Below, piece after piece: positions 33,603 through 42,802 of a stretch of 64,000 bases of DNA. Below the pieces are notes generated by a model. It searched no databases. It was not told where the DNA came from and saw nothing but the letters and a program-made list of their open reading frames with translations. The position numbers were made by a program, and so were the translations under genes. The DNA is from Leptospiraceae bacterium (GTDB lineage: Bacteria; Spirochaetota; Leptospiria; Leptospirales; Leptospiraceae). How positions within the stretch are numbered: position 1 is the stretch's first letter; the number at the start of each line of letters is the position of its first letter. Location: assembly GCA_016708435.1 (NCBI GenBank), contig JADJFV010000001.1, forward strand, positions 930,001 through 994,000, written 5' to 3'.

Positions 33603-34815
33603 CGAAAATTACCTCAAACTAAAAGCTGGATATTTATTTCCAGAAATTGGGAAACGAGTAAAAAAATATTCGGAAGAAAATCCAACCAAAAAAATTATTA
33701 GACTGGGGATAGGTGATGTTACCCTCCCACTCCCGCCAAGCATTGTTAAGGCGATGAAAGATGCGTCAGACGAAATGGGATCTACCGGCGGGTTTAAAGG
33801 ATACGGACCCGAACAGGGATACGGATTCTTAATTGATGCAATCATTCAAAATGACTTTGCACCAAGAGGAATTACAATAGGTCAAGACGAAGTATTTGTA
33901 TCCGATGGCTCTAAATGTGATACCGGAAATATACAAGAAATTTTTTCTCTAGATAGTAAGATTGCAGTAACTGATCCAGTGTATCCTGTGTATGTAGATA
34001 CTAACGTTATGGCGGGAAGAACTGGTGTAGCAGGGGCAGATGGTCGTTATGCGAATTTAATTTATCTTCCCTGCACAAAAGAAAATAACTTTGAGCCCGA
34101 GCTTCCAAAAGAAAGACCTGACTTGATTTATCTTTGTTATCCGAATAATCCAACTGGAACAACGATCACAAAAGAAAAACTAAAAGCCTGGGTTGATTAT
34201 GCACGTCAGAATAAATGCATTATTCTATATGATGCGGCTTATGAAGCGTTTATTACAGAAAGCCATTTACCTAAATCTATTTTTGAAATAGAAGGCGCTA
34301 AAGAAGTTGCGATGGAATTCCGTTCCTTTTCTAAGACGGCTGGATTTACAGGAACACGTTGTGCTTATATCGTAATTCCAAAAGAACTAATGGGGTATAC
34401 CTCTTCTGGAGAAAAAGTTAGCATTAATTCTCTTTGGTCAAGAAGACATACAACGAAGTTCAATGGAGTTTCTTATCCTATCCAGAAAGCGGCTGCTGCT
34501 TGTTATTCGCCGGAAGGAAAAAAAGAAGTGAAGGCAAATGTTGATTATTATATGAATAACGCGAATACAATCAAGACTTCTCTCAAGAGTTTCGGTTACG
34601 ATATATTTGGCGGAACTAACGCTCCTTATATCTGGCTAAAGACTCCGCGTAATTTGAGTTCCTGGGATTTCTTTGATGAGCTTCTATCTAAAGTGCAAGT
34701 AGTTGGAACACCTGGTTCAGGATTCGGTCCATCTGGTGAAGGTTACTTTCGATTAAGCGCATTTGGCTCGAAGGAAAATGTTCTAGAGGCGATGGAGAGA
34801 ATTAAGGGACTTTAA
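33589..34815 (+). CDS. dapL: LL-diaminopimelate aminotransferase
   Basis: 408 residues, normal for the family. RLGIGDVTLPLPPSIVKAM, GGFKGYGPEQGYGFL, YPNNPTGTTITKEKL and FRSFSKTAGFTGTRCAYIV (with the PLP lysine in SFSKTAG) identify DapL. It converts tetrahydrodipicolinate directly to LL-diaminopimelate, the route used by Leptospira, chlamydiae and plants for lysine and peptidoglycan. AAAGGA lies nine bases before the ATG, inside the DUF2203 gene. The stop overlaps the convergent Uma2 gene by four bases. Confidence 0.95.
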   Translation: MAIINENYLKLKAGYLFPEIGKRVKKYSEENPTKKIIRLGIGDVTLPLPPSIVKAMKDASDEMGSTGGFKGYGPEQGYGFLIDAIIQNDFAPRGITIGQDEVFVSDGSKCDTGNIQEIFSLDSKIAVTDPVYPVYVDTNVMAGRTGVAGADGRYANLIYLPCTKENNFEPELPKERPDLIYLCYPNNPTGTTITKEKLKAWVDYARQNKCIILYDAAYEAFITESHLPKSIFEIEGAKEVAMEFRSFSKTAGFTGTRCAYIVIPKELMGYTSSGEKVSINSLWSRRHTTKFNGVSYPIQKAAAACYSPEGKKEVKANVDYYMNNANTIKTSLKSFGYDIFGGTNAPYIWLKTPRNLSSWDFFDELLSKVQVVGTPGSGFGPSGEGYFRLSAFGSKENVLEAMERIKGL

Positions 34816-35366
34816 GCTAAAAACTCTTTCAACTCAATTATCGTCCCTTCTATTTCAATAGAGTCTGTGGGACGATAAATTTTCTTTTCTAGATATTTTC
34901 CTGCATCAGGATTTTTGTAAACTTCTACTTCCATGTCTTTTAAATTGATAAGCCAATATTCAGGAACATTTGCATCTGCATAAATAAATTGTTTTTGAAA
35001 ATCGAGATCATAAGTTGTTATACTGACTTCAACTACAAGACGAGCAGTAGTCGGGTGAGATAATTTATATTCGCTTAGATCTCCGCAAATTATACTAACA
35101 TCTGGCTCTGGTTCAGATTTTTTCGTAGATATAGGTTGCTCTATTTGAATAAAAAAACCGTTTTGTTCAAAAATTTTTCTTAGTATTTTTGAGATGGCGT
35201 TAATAATATAAGTATGTTTAGGAGACTCGGGAGTTTTATCGATTAGAATACCATCAATTAATTCAGTTTTTTTAGACAGAACTCCTTGCTCGACTAATTT
35301 ATGATAATTGTTAACAGTCATTCTATAAACTTGTGCCTGAACATTTGGATGTTTTAATAAAGTCAT
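34812..35366 (-). CDS. Uma2-family (DUF820) endonuclease-like protein
   Basis: 184 residues. EPEPDVSIICG and ARLVVEVSITTYDLDFQKQF hold the PD...ExS/K arrangement of the Uma2 PD-(D/E)XK-like fold, and VPEYWLINLKDMEVEVYKNP is typical too. The family is abundant in cyanobacteria and scattered elsewhere; activity is mostly predicted. The usual catalytic Lys of ExK is Ser here (EVS), as in many members. It may be a recent arrival between core genes. Confidence 0.82.
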   Translation of the reverse strand: MTLLKHPNVQAQVYRMTVNNYHKLVEQGVLSKKTELIDGILIDKTPESPKHTYIINAISKILRKIFEQNGFFIQIEQPISTKKSEPEPDVSIICGDLSEYKLSHPTTARLVVEVSITTYDLDFQKQFIYADANVPEYWLINLKDMEVEVYKNPDAGKYLEKKIYRPTDSIEIEGTIIELKEFLA

Positions 35367-35414
35367 TATACTTAGGATTTGAAAAAACTTTCTATTTTTG
35401 TCAAACTAAAAACT

Positions 35415-36506
35415 TTATAGTTCTTTGTAGACTTGCATTGTTTGCTCGGCTGCTTTTTTCCAGGTAAATCGTTTTGCATTTTCATAGCCTAGAGGGACTT
35501 TTGTTTTTAATAGAGATGGGTTTAGCATGAACAATCTAAATTCTTCTTGAAACTTTTTCTCATCTCTAGGGTTGAAGAAATAAGCAGAACCACGAAGCAC
35601 TTCCGGCATTACAGAAGCATTAGAGGATAATACCGGACAGCCGACACCCTGCGCTTCTAGAAGTGGAAATCCGAAGCCTTCATAGAGAGAAGGAAAAATT
35701 AGCATCTTTGCATTTTGATAAAGTAAAGGCAATTCTTCATAAGAAATCTTTTGAAATGGAATGATGAATTTTTCTACAGGACGGATAATTTCGATTAGAT
35801 GCTCCGGAATTTTTCCGCCGGCTCCTGCTAGAATAAGCGGCAAATCTAGATTTCCCTCTAACCAGAGTGGAGTGAGAGTTTTAATTACAAAGCCCAGGTT
35901 CTTATGGCCTTTTCCTATTCCTACAGTCAAAAGGTATTCATTTTCTAAGTTATACTTTAAGCGGAAGTCATTGCATTCTTTTTTGGAATGAGGTTTAAAT
36001 AGTTCCTGGTTGAGTCCGTTATAAATTGTCTGAATCTTTTCAGTTGGAAAATGAAATACTTCGACTAAGTCTGATTTTGTGCATTCCGATACACTGATTA
36101 CTTTTTTGCTAAATTTCTTAATCAAGTAAAAAATCAAATGCATATAGATTTGCTTTGCCTTACTCGGAAAAAATTCTTTCATCTTGTAAGGGATAATATC
36201 GTGTATTGTGACAATGCATTTTTTTAAATAGCGAATCGGAATATTAAAATGGGGAATATCCAAAATATCCATTTCTTTCATTTTGGAATGTCCCCAAAAT
36301 TCTCGAATGCTATAGACTTTTACATTGTATTCGATAATTGGAAAGGATTTGTCTAGTTCATATTTGCTTAGAATTTCTTTGTTTCCAAAAAGGTAAATCT
36401 CAAGACCATCTCGCTTTTCTTTAGCTAAAGATTGAACTAAATTTAAAATGCGCACCCCGATTCCAGAGTGCTCTATCATGCGTGTATCAATTCCTATTTT
36501 TTTCAT
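35415..36506 (-). CDS. GT4-family glycosyltransferase
   Basis: 363 residues. KIGIDTRMIEHSGIGVRILN opens the first Rossmann domain; GIGKGHKNLGFVI and the C-terminal LIFPSLYEGFGFPLLEAQGV with EGFG...E give the donor-binding ExxxxxxxE pattern of GT4 enzymes. It transfers a sugar from a nucleotide donor, probably to a surface polysaccharide or glycolipid. Its ATG overlaps the sthA stop (ATGA), so the two are co-translated, although no functional link is evident. Confidence 0.88.
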   Translation of the reverse strand: MKKIGIDTRMIEHSGIGVRILNLVQSLAKEKRDGLEIYLFGNKEILSKYELDKSFPIIEYNVKVYSIREFWGHSKMKEMDILDIPHFNIPIRYLKKCIVTIHDIIPYKMKEFFPSKAKQIYMHLIFYLIKKFSKKVISVSECTKSDLVEVFHFPTEKIQTIYNGLNQELFKPHSKKECNDFRLKYNLENEYLLTVGIGKGHKNLGFVIKTLTPLWLEGNLDLPLILAGAGGKIPEHLIEIIRPVEKFIIPFQKISYEELPLLYQNAKMLIFPSLYEGFGFPLLEAQGVGCPVLSSNASVMPEVLRGSAYFFNPRDEKKFQEEFRLFMLNPSLLKTKVPLGYENAKRFTWKKAAEQTMQVYKEL

Positions 36507-37894
36507 GCGATTCGATTGTATCCGTTCAATGCTGCTACTCGGTATGCTTCTGCCATAGTAGGGTAATTGAAAGTTGTGTTGATGAAGTATAACAGCGTAT
36601 TAGCCTCATCTTTTTGTGTCATGATGGCTTGACCAATATGAACTATTTCAGAAGCTTCACTTCCAAAGCAATGAATTCCTAGTATCTGCAAAGTTTCTCT
36701 ATGGAATAGTAGTTTAAGCATTCCAACTGTTCGTCCTGTGATTTGAGCACGGGCAAGATTTTTAAATAAAGCATGTCCTACTTCGTAGGGAATTTTTTCA
36801 TCAGTTAATTCTTTTTCTGTTTTTCCTATGGAGCTAATTTCAGGACTAGTGTAGATTCCCGTTGGAATACTCTGGACTAATTTAAAATCGCATTTTCCTT
36901 CTACAATATGAGTAGAGGCAAATCGCCCTTGGTCGTAAGCGGCACTGGCGAGACTCGGATAACCGATAATATCCCCAACAGCATAAATATGAGGTAAGCT
37001 AGTCTGGTAGTTTTCATTTACTTCTAATTGCTCTCTTGCATTTACTTTGATTCCAATATTTTCTAAACCTAGCTCTTTTGAATTTCCAGTTCTTCCGTTT
37101 GCAAATAGAAATACTTCGGATTTAATTTGTTTTCCTGATTTCATATGAAGTATAACGGAATTATCCGTTAACTCGGCTTGATTGTATTCTTCATTGTGAC
37201 GAATTAAAATTCCCTGCTCTCTCAAATGATAAGCCAATGCGTCAATAATTTCATCATCTAAAAAAGCGAGGAGCTTATCGCGAGTATTTACTAGATTTAC
37301 TTTTGTTCCTATGCTTCTAAAAATAGATGCATATTCGCATCCAATGACACCTGCACCGTAAATAGTAATTGAGTGAGGAGTGTAATTTAATTTTAAAATA
37401 GTGTCGCTATCAAACACGCGCGGGTGAGTGAAATCAATATCCTTTGGATGATAGGGTCTCGAGCCTGTCGCGATTACAAAATAATCAGCGTCAAGGCGAG
37501 CTAAAGTATGATTTGAGTCTTTGACCTCGATAGAATTTTTATCAGCAAAAGTCGCACTCCCATAGTAGATATCAATATCATTTCGCTCATAAAAACTCTG
37601 GCGCATTTTTACTTGCTTAGAAATTACTGACTCAGCTGTTTTTACTAAATGCGGATATTCAACATTATTCGTATATTTTTCAAAGAGGGGATTCGTCTTA
37701 AAATCAACTAATTGCTGTGCCGCATGACGTAGGGACTTGCTGGGAATAGTTCCCCAGTGACTGCAACCTCCCCCAACGCGATCATATTTTTCGATGACAG
37801 CTACGCTCTTTCCTGATTTCACTGCTTTCATCGCGGCACCTTCCCCGCCCGGTCCGGTTCCAATTACGATAACATCATAGTTCTTTATTTGCAT
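36503..37894 (-). CDS. sthA: Soluble pyridine nucleotide transhydrogenase
   Basis: 463 residues. VIGTGPGGEGAAMKAVKSG binds FAD, GGGCSHWGTIPSKSLRHA is the SthA-type active site with a single Cys in place of the usual redox pair (normally GGGCTHWG), and YGAGVIGCEYASIFRSIG binds NAD(P). SthA balances NADPH and NADH in the cytoplasm. The length is normal. Other flavoprotein disulfide reductases are excluded by the missing second Cys. It is the upstream gene of a pair with the GT4 gene. Confidence 0.9.
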   Translation of the reverse strand: MQIKNYDVIVIGTGPGGEGAAMKAVKSGKSVAVIEKYDRVGGGCSHWGTIPSKSLRHAAQQLVDFKTNPLFEKYTNNVEYPHLVKTAESVISKQVKMRQSFYERNDIDIYYGSATFADKNSIEVKDSNHTLARLDADYFVIATGSRPYHPKDIDFTHPRVFDSDTILKLNYTPHSITIYGAGVIGCEYASIFRSIGTKVNLVNTRDKLLAFLDDEIIDALAYHLREQGILIRHNEEYNQAELTDNSVILHMKSGKQIKSEVFLFANGRTGNSKELGLENIGIKVNAREQLEVNENYQTSLPHIYAVGDIIGYPSLASAAYDQGRFASTHIVEGKCDFKLVQSIPTGIYTSPEISSIGKTEKELTDEKIPYEVGHALFKNLARAQITGRTVGMLKLLFHRETLQILGIHCFGSEASEIVHIGQAIMTQKDEANTLLYFINTTFNYPTMAEAYRVAALNGYNRIA

Positions 37895-38030
37895 ACTTGT
37901 TCTACATCGTATTAAATAAAATAGGTGTAAATCGTTTTATCTCTAATGATTTTTATAAATGACTCATTAAAAGAAATTGGAAGCAGCGTAGCTTCTGCCT
38001 GCCAGAATTTATTTATGAGAAGTGTTTAAG

Positions 38031-38372
38031 CTACTGAATAATCTCAACAGTATCGACTTGATCTGTGCTAATCTTTCGTATACCGGAGGAGGTTTCTACT
38101 CTAATATAGTCATTTCCTTGCTCTATAACTACTCCACGTAAAAAAGAGTCATTGGTTAAGCGAATTAACTCTAGTCGTCCATGCTTGTCTTTAATTTCTG
38201 ATTCAGAAAGAGTAGTGGAATTTTCCTTAGCCTTTGGAATCATCTTCGAGTTTATTTTAAAGTGTGCAATTGCAGATGCCTTTGGAGTCAACGGAGAATA
38301 CAGATTATTTTGTAAATATCCTACGAAAAGTAGAAATAATATGGCTAGAAGAATAATTTTTTTGTTTTTCAT
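38031..38372 (-). CDS. Small membrane-anchored protein with SH3/LSm-like end
   Basis: 113 residues. One N-terminal membrane segment (IILLAILFLLFVGYLQ) leads to a linker and a C-terminal beta region LIRLTNDSFLRGVVIEQGND, followed by YIRVETSSGIRKISTDQVD. That pattern resembles small beta-barrel (LSm/SH3-like) modules. No family recognised. It lies 73 bases downstream of the FHA gene on the same strand, perhaps in one unit. Confidence 0.6.
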   Translation of the reverse strand: MKNKKIILLAILFLLFVGYLQNNLYSPLTPKASAIAHFKINSKMIPKAKENSTTLSESEIKDKHGRLELIRLTNDSFLRGVVIEQGNDYIRVETSSGIRKISTDQVDTVEIIQ

Positions 38373-38445
38373 TTCTGGAGTAACCTCATTTTAAATAGTA
38401 GTTTATAATACTATAGATGCCTATGGCATTCTTCAAGGTTCATGA

Positions 38446-38868
38446 TTAAATTCTATCTTTTTTAGGTTTAGTTTGATCATAAAACGTCAAAAGAACTCCA
38501 CCTATTTTAATTTCATCTTGGTTTGTTAATGGGTATGGCTCGTTCGGATGAATCTTTTGGTCGTTTACGAAAGTGCCATTTGTAGAATTATTATCAGTAA
38601 GATAAAACTTTCCTATTTTTTTGTTGATGAATGCATGTTGTCGGCTGGCTTTCTTTGAGTTAATATGAATCATTTCTGATTTTTCTTCGCGACCAATTTC
38701 GTAGAAGTCTTTACTTAAATTCATTAATTGCTCGTCTAGCGTACCGGCTGCAATTGAAAGGTTTGCTACTGCTTGTCTATTTTTATAGTACCGATATATA
38801 AAAAAAATCATTCCAGAAATGGTCATTCCAATGGAAAGAATAACAATGTCGTCTTGAGGAAATTTCAT
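38446..38868 (-). CDS. FHA-domain protein with membrane anchor
   Basis: 140 residues. An N-terminal membrane segment (ILSIGMTISGMIFFIY) is followed by an FHA domain (about 60-135): KKASRQHAFINKK, and LTDNNSTNGTFVNDQKI with the conserved STNGT loop. FHA domains bind phosphothreonine peptides, so this protein may bring a phosphorylated partner to the membrane. No Ser/Thr kinase gene is nearby. The typical GR-x-S motif is partly preserved (EIGREEKSEMIHI). Confidence 0.88.
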   Translation of the reverse strand: MKFPQDDIVILSIGMTISGMIFFIYRYYKNRQAVANLSIAAGTLDEQLMNLSKDFYEIGREEKSEMIHINSKKASRQHAFINKKIGKFYLTDNNSTNGTFVNDQKIHPNEPYPLTNQDEIKIGGVLLTFYDQTKPKKDRI

Positions 38869-39004
38869 GGGGCTAAACCTATAGTGGCTATTTTTTTTTT
38901 CAACACATTTTCGGAAATTTTTTGACTTAAGCTATTTCATCCGATTTCTTCATTAAAAAGGGAATGACTAAATGATGTAAAAAAAAACTATTGAAACCAA
39001 CTTA

Positions 39005-39086
<82 letters not shown>

Positions 39087-39228
39087 ATATGCGTAAAATG
39101 CCATTTGTAACTTCTTTGTAATTAATTTGTAATAAATAATTGTAATGATGAGAGTAGTTATCGGATTGAGTGTTTAGCGAAAACAACTCTGCTCCGAGAA
39201 AGTGGTAAAAAAATTCCAAGGCAATTCT

Positions 39229-40386
39229 ATGAAACATGCAAACCCAAAACCATCCTCAAAGGATCAGGTAAAATTTTTTTCGGCTACTGCTTTTGCAGCA
39301 ATTATTATCACAGTTTCCTATATAATGGGTGTTCCACATTATTTCTTGGGTTGGATGGCATTTAGTGTAGCTGCATTTTCGGTTGCGGGCAATGATGCAA
39401 TTCAAACTGTTGGAACTTTCATTGAGAGTAAAAGAAAGACTCATTGGGTTCCAAAAGTGGTAATGCTTTGTGGGCTCTTAATTGTTGTTCATGCGTATGG
39501 TTGGGTGCGTGACAATGGAGAAATTCATTTTGATCGCTTAAAGACATTTCCTGAGACCCCTGAATTTAATATTTTTCAGCTTTTGGCTCCTATAGTGCTC
39601 GTAATTATTACTCGATTGAAAGCACCTATTTCAACAACATTTCTTATCCTAGGACTATTTGGTGGGAGTAACATTGAAAAAATGTTAAACAAGTCATTCC
39701 TTGGTTATGGAATAGCCTTCTTATTTGCAATGGCATTCTGGGGAACTCATGCTTTCTTTGCAAAAAAGGAATACATGAAAGGCTTTGAGCCTAAACCCAA
39801 AAAAGAAAAGAAATGGGCAAAGCTTCAATGGCTGTCCACAGCTTTCCTTTGGATTGCATGGTTGTTACAGGATACTGCAAATATTGCCATTTTTCTTCCG
39901 AGAAAGCTTTCAATTTATGAATTTTTTGCTGCAATCTCAATCATTGCATTTGCGATAGGAATGATTATTCTATCGAACGGGGGAACAATTCAAGAAGTAG
40001 TCAGTGAAAAGTCAGATATTGCCTATTCTAAGGCTGCAACTTTGGTTGATATTGCGTATGCCTTAGTTCTCTTAGTATTTCAAAAACTAAGCAGTATTCC
40101 GATGTCAACTACATGGGTGTTTTTAGGACTCTTAGCTGGTCGTGAAATTGTATTGCACTTAATTACGAAGGAAGACAAACCTTACTTACAAACGTTCAGG
40201 CAAGTAGGCAAAGATGTATTACTTGCGACAATGGGTATAACAATCAGTCTTGCTATTTATTTTGCTTCTTCGTATATTTATCCAAATCAACCCTCCTCTA
40301 AAGGGAACTCAATTAAGTCTGGTAATCCCGCGGAAACAACGGCTCCTTCTCTTGAATCTAAGTCACCAGGAATTAAGGCACAGTGA
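39229..40386 (+). CDS. PiT-like (phosphate permease-related) membrane protein
   Basis: About 385 residues with about nine membrane segments. SVAGNDAIQTVGTFIESKRK resembles the GxNDxxQ/N signature of inorganic phosphate transporters; APISTTFLILGLFGG and SSIPMSTTWVFLGLLAGRE are the matching second half. Substrate remains uncertain because the second signature is degenerate. The ATG at 39229 with AAGG upstream is preferred over a GTG at 39202. The C-terminal 30 residues are Ser/Pro-rich and probably disordered. Confidence 0.7.
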   Translation: MKHANPKPSSKDQVKFFSATAFAAIIITVSYIMGVPHYFLGWMAFSVAAFSVAGNDAIQTVGTFIESKRKTHWVPKVVMLCGLLIVVHAYGWVRDNGEIHFDRLKTFPETPEFNIFQLLAPIVLVIITRLKAPISTTFLILGLFGGSNIEKMLNKSFLGYGIAFLFAMAFWGTHAFFAKKEYMKGFEPKPKKEKKWAKLQWLSTAFLWIAWLLQDTANIAIFLPRKLSIYEFFAAISIIAFAIGMIILSNGGTIQEVVSEKSDIAYSKAATLVDIAYALVLLVFQKLSSIPMSTTWVFLGLLAGREIVLHLITKEDKPYLQTFRQVGKDVLLATMGITISLAIYFASSYIYPNQPSSKGNSIKSGNPAETTAPSLESKSPGIKAQ

Positions 40387-40427
40387 TTGGATTTTAGCAT
40401 ATTTTCTTCAATAAACCAAAAAACTAC

Positions 40428-40456
40428 TTGCATAAAATCTCTTTTTACTATATAAA
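40428..40456 (+). promoter_or_regulatory. Sigma70-type promoter for the pseudo-receiver gene
   Basis: TTGCAT at 40428, 17 bases, then TATAAA at 40451. It lies about 30 bases upstream of the GTG start of the next gene. Confidence 0.5.
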
Positions 40457-40487
40457 GTGCCAACTTTATGAAACTTAGGAAAAGGAT

Positions 40488-41243
40488 GTGGACGTGATTA
40501 TTGCAATAGATTCAGAATCAGAATATCTAGACAATACAGAAAGCTTATTGTCTAGCGCGAAATATAATTTCATAAAAGCTACCGAATACAAAAAGGGAAT
40601 GGATTATGCAAAAACTGCAACTCCCGACTTGGTGATGATCGGAATTAATAGAATCGATAAAGAATTAATTGATGCTGTTCAATTTTTTAAAAAGAATGTG
40701 AATACTAAGAATATTCCCATTCTAGGTATTTTCAAGGAACAGAAGCGAACAGATATTGAAACTGGTTTTAAATTAGGAATTAGCGCGTATCTAGTTCAAC
40801 CACTCGACAAGCATAGGCTTTTGGATAAGGTAAAAGAGCTAATGGAAATTTCGAAAGAAAACCAAAGTGATAAAATTTTATCTCGTAAAAGTCATATCAT
40901 CATTGAAAGCCCTGCTCCGAACTTAACAAAGATTACCTTTAAATCAGGAATTTACAAGTATGTCTTGCCCCAAGTAAAAAAGACTTTCAATATGGAGTTT
41001 TTAAGATCGATTGAGACCAACCAGTGTTGTATTGATTTAAGAGATATTCAAGATATGACCCCAGAGGAGGTGATTATTCTGGAAAAAATAGTTGGTCTTT
41101 TCGGAAACAAAAAGTTATCTATTATTGCAGGTAAACATCTTGGGAAAATAATTGCTGGTTCTGAATTGAGTGATAAATCAAATCTATTTATGTCTTTAGA
41201 AGACTATGTAGTTTTTCTGAGAGCTGCCAAAATTCTGTTCTAG
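40488..41243 (+). CDS. Pseudo-receiver fused to a STAS-like domain
   Basis: 251 residues. Residues 1-125 follow the receiver fold, but the phospho-acceptor position reads DLVMIGINRID, with Gly where Asp is expected, so it cannot be phosphorylated there. Residues about 140-250 (ITFKSGIYKYVLPQVKKTF, QCCIDLRDIQDMTPEEVIIL) look like a STAS/anti-sigma antagonist-type fold. A second GTG at 40494 has better spacing from AAGGA and may be the real start. The C-terminal end overlaps the convergent Ppx/GppA gene by four bases. Likely a regulator by protein contact. Confidence 0.65.
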   Translation: MDVIIAIDSESEYLDNTESLLSSAKYNFIKATEYKKGMDYAKTATPDLVMIGINRIDKELIDAVQFFKKNVNTKNIPILGIFKEQKRTDIETGFKLGISAYLVQPLDKHRLLDKVKELMEISKENQSDKILSRKSHIIIESPAPNLTKITFKSGIYKYVLPQVKKTFNMEFLRSIETNQCCIDLRDIQDMTPEEVIILEKIVGLFGNKKLSIIAGKHLGKIIAGSELSDKSNLFMSLEDYVVFLRAAKILF

Positions 41244-42799
41244 ATTACAACAAAAGCACATTTTTTACCGTAGATCTCCTCGAATAGGTCTTTCTTTTGA
41301 TGGGCTGACCATATATCGATGTGTGGATCTACGTCTTTTCTAGCTTTAACCTTAAAGACTACTACTTCATTTTGTAATTCACAGCTAACTTCTTCGGCAA
41401 TACCTTGATGACTTCTATCTAGTCCATCTGCAATTCTAAGAATGGAGGCTAGCTTCTTGACGATTAACTGATTTGCTGGTGAAAGCTTAATAAACTCAGC
41501 ATGTTTGGGCTTTGGTGGGCTTTTTCTATGATACCGAGTAATTAAGGCAATAATTTCGATTTCGTCAAAGTTAAAGCCAACCATTAACTCTGAATTGCGA
41601 ATAATATAATAACTATGCTTGTGATGCGAACTATGAGAAATACCAAATCCAATTTCATGCAATAAAGCGGCTGCTTCCAAATATTCCCGTTCTTCGCTTG
41701 AGCATTTATGTAAATTTCGTAAGTCATCAAATATTTTCAACGATAGACTACTTACTTTCTTTACATGCTCCGCCTCATAAGGAAAGGAATTGAACAAAGT
41801 ATTGATTGCCTTTAAACGAATATTGTCTAAGGAACTAACAGTATCTTGTTTATTGTCTCGACCTTCCCATTTTTTTATAGTATCGTATATAATTCCTTCT
41901 CTCAAGGCGTAATCGGAAACAGTCATCGATTTAATATTAAAGCTTTTAAAAATCTGCTCTAGAATAATGCTTCCAGCGACAATAATATCAGCTCTCTTAA
42001 CATCTAGACCTGGAACTTTTGTGCGTTTTTTAAGGGTATTTGCAGCATTCAGAGTATTTCTTACTTTTGTCAAATTACCAAAAGTGAAAATAAAATTATT
42101 AAGGCTGCGAGGCATTTCTTCATTATTCTCAGCGAGAACCATTTGGGCTATAGCCTGAACAGTCCCTGATGAACCAATAATAATATCTGGAGCTAGTTTC
42201 TCGATCTCTCTTTTGTAGGGAGCTATCATTCCTTCTACATATAATTTGCATTGGTTTATATCGGATTCATTATCAGGATCCCCTGCAAAGAATTTATCAG
42301 TGAGTCGAATTGCTCCAATTTTTAAACTTTGTGCAAATTCAACATTGCCCCGTTGACCAATCAATATTTCAGTGCTACCTCCACCAATATCGATTAGCAT
42401 GATTTTTTTATCGAAAACAGGTAGACCTTGTAAAATCCCAAAGTAAATGAGTCGCGCTTCTTCAAAACCACTCACAACTTCAATATTTATTCCTAATTCT
42501 TTTCTTGCCTTTTCTAGGAATACTTCGCGATTTTTGGCTTCCCTAAGAGCACTGGTTGCTACGGAACGAATTTCAGCATTCTGAATTTCAGCAAGTCCCT
42601 TAAATCTCTTTAAGCATTTGATTCCACGATCTATTGCATCTGGAGTTATCACTTCATCAGGACCGGATCCGCTGCCTAACCGAACTGATTCTTTTTCCTT
42701 TCCTAGAGACTCAAATGTTCCATTTGGATTGACTTTAACAATTATAATATGAAAGGAGTTAGTGCCGAGGTCAATCGCCGCTAAATTTCTTTCTTGCAT
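41240..42799 (-). CDS. Ppx/GppA-family exopolyphosphatase with HD domain
   Basis: 519 residues. AAIDLGTNSFHIIIVKV and IDIGGGSTEILIGQ are the ASKHA-fold phosphate loops; VKRADIIVAGSIILEQI follows. The second part (about 325-480) is an HD-type domain with AALLHEIGFGISHSSHHKHS, as in Ppx/GppA proteins. The family hydrolyses polyphosphate or pppGpp; which one cannot be decided here. It starts three bases after the cNMP-binding gene's stop, so a shared operon linking cyclic nucleotide and phosphate stress signals is possible. Confidence 0.9.
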   Translation of the reverse strand: MQERNLAAIDLGTNSFHIIIVKVNPNGTFESLGKEKESVRLGSGSGPDEVITPDAIDRGIKCLKRFKGLAEIQNAEIRSVATSALREAKNREVFLEKARKELGINIEVVSGFEEARLIYFGILQGLPVFDKKIMLIDIGGGSTEILIGQRGNVEFAQSLKIGAIRLTDKFFAGDPDNESDINQCKLYVEGMIAPYKREIEKLAPDIIIGSSGTVQAIAQMVLAENNEEMPRSLNNFIFTFGNLTKVRNTLNAANTLKKRTKVPGLDVKRADIIVAGSIILEQIFKSFNIKSMTVSDYALREGIIYDTIKKWEGRDNKQDTVSSLDNIRLKAINTLFNSFPYEAEHVKKVSSLSLKIFDDLRNLHKCSSEEREYLEAAALLHEIGFGISHSSHHKHSYYIIRNSELMVGFNFDEIEIIALITRYHRKSPPKPKHAEFIKLSPANQLIVKKLASILRIADGLDRSHQGIAEEVSCELQNEVVVFKVKARKDVDPHIDIWSAHQKKDLFEEIYGKKCAFVVI

Positions 42800-42802
42800 G
42801 TA

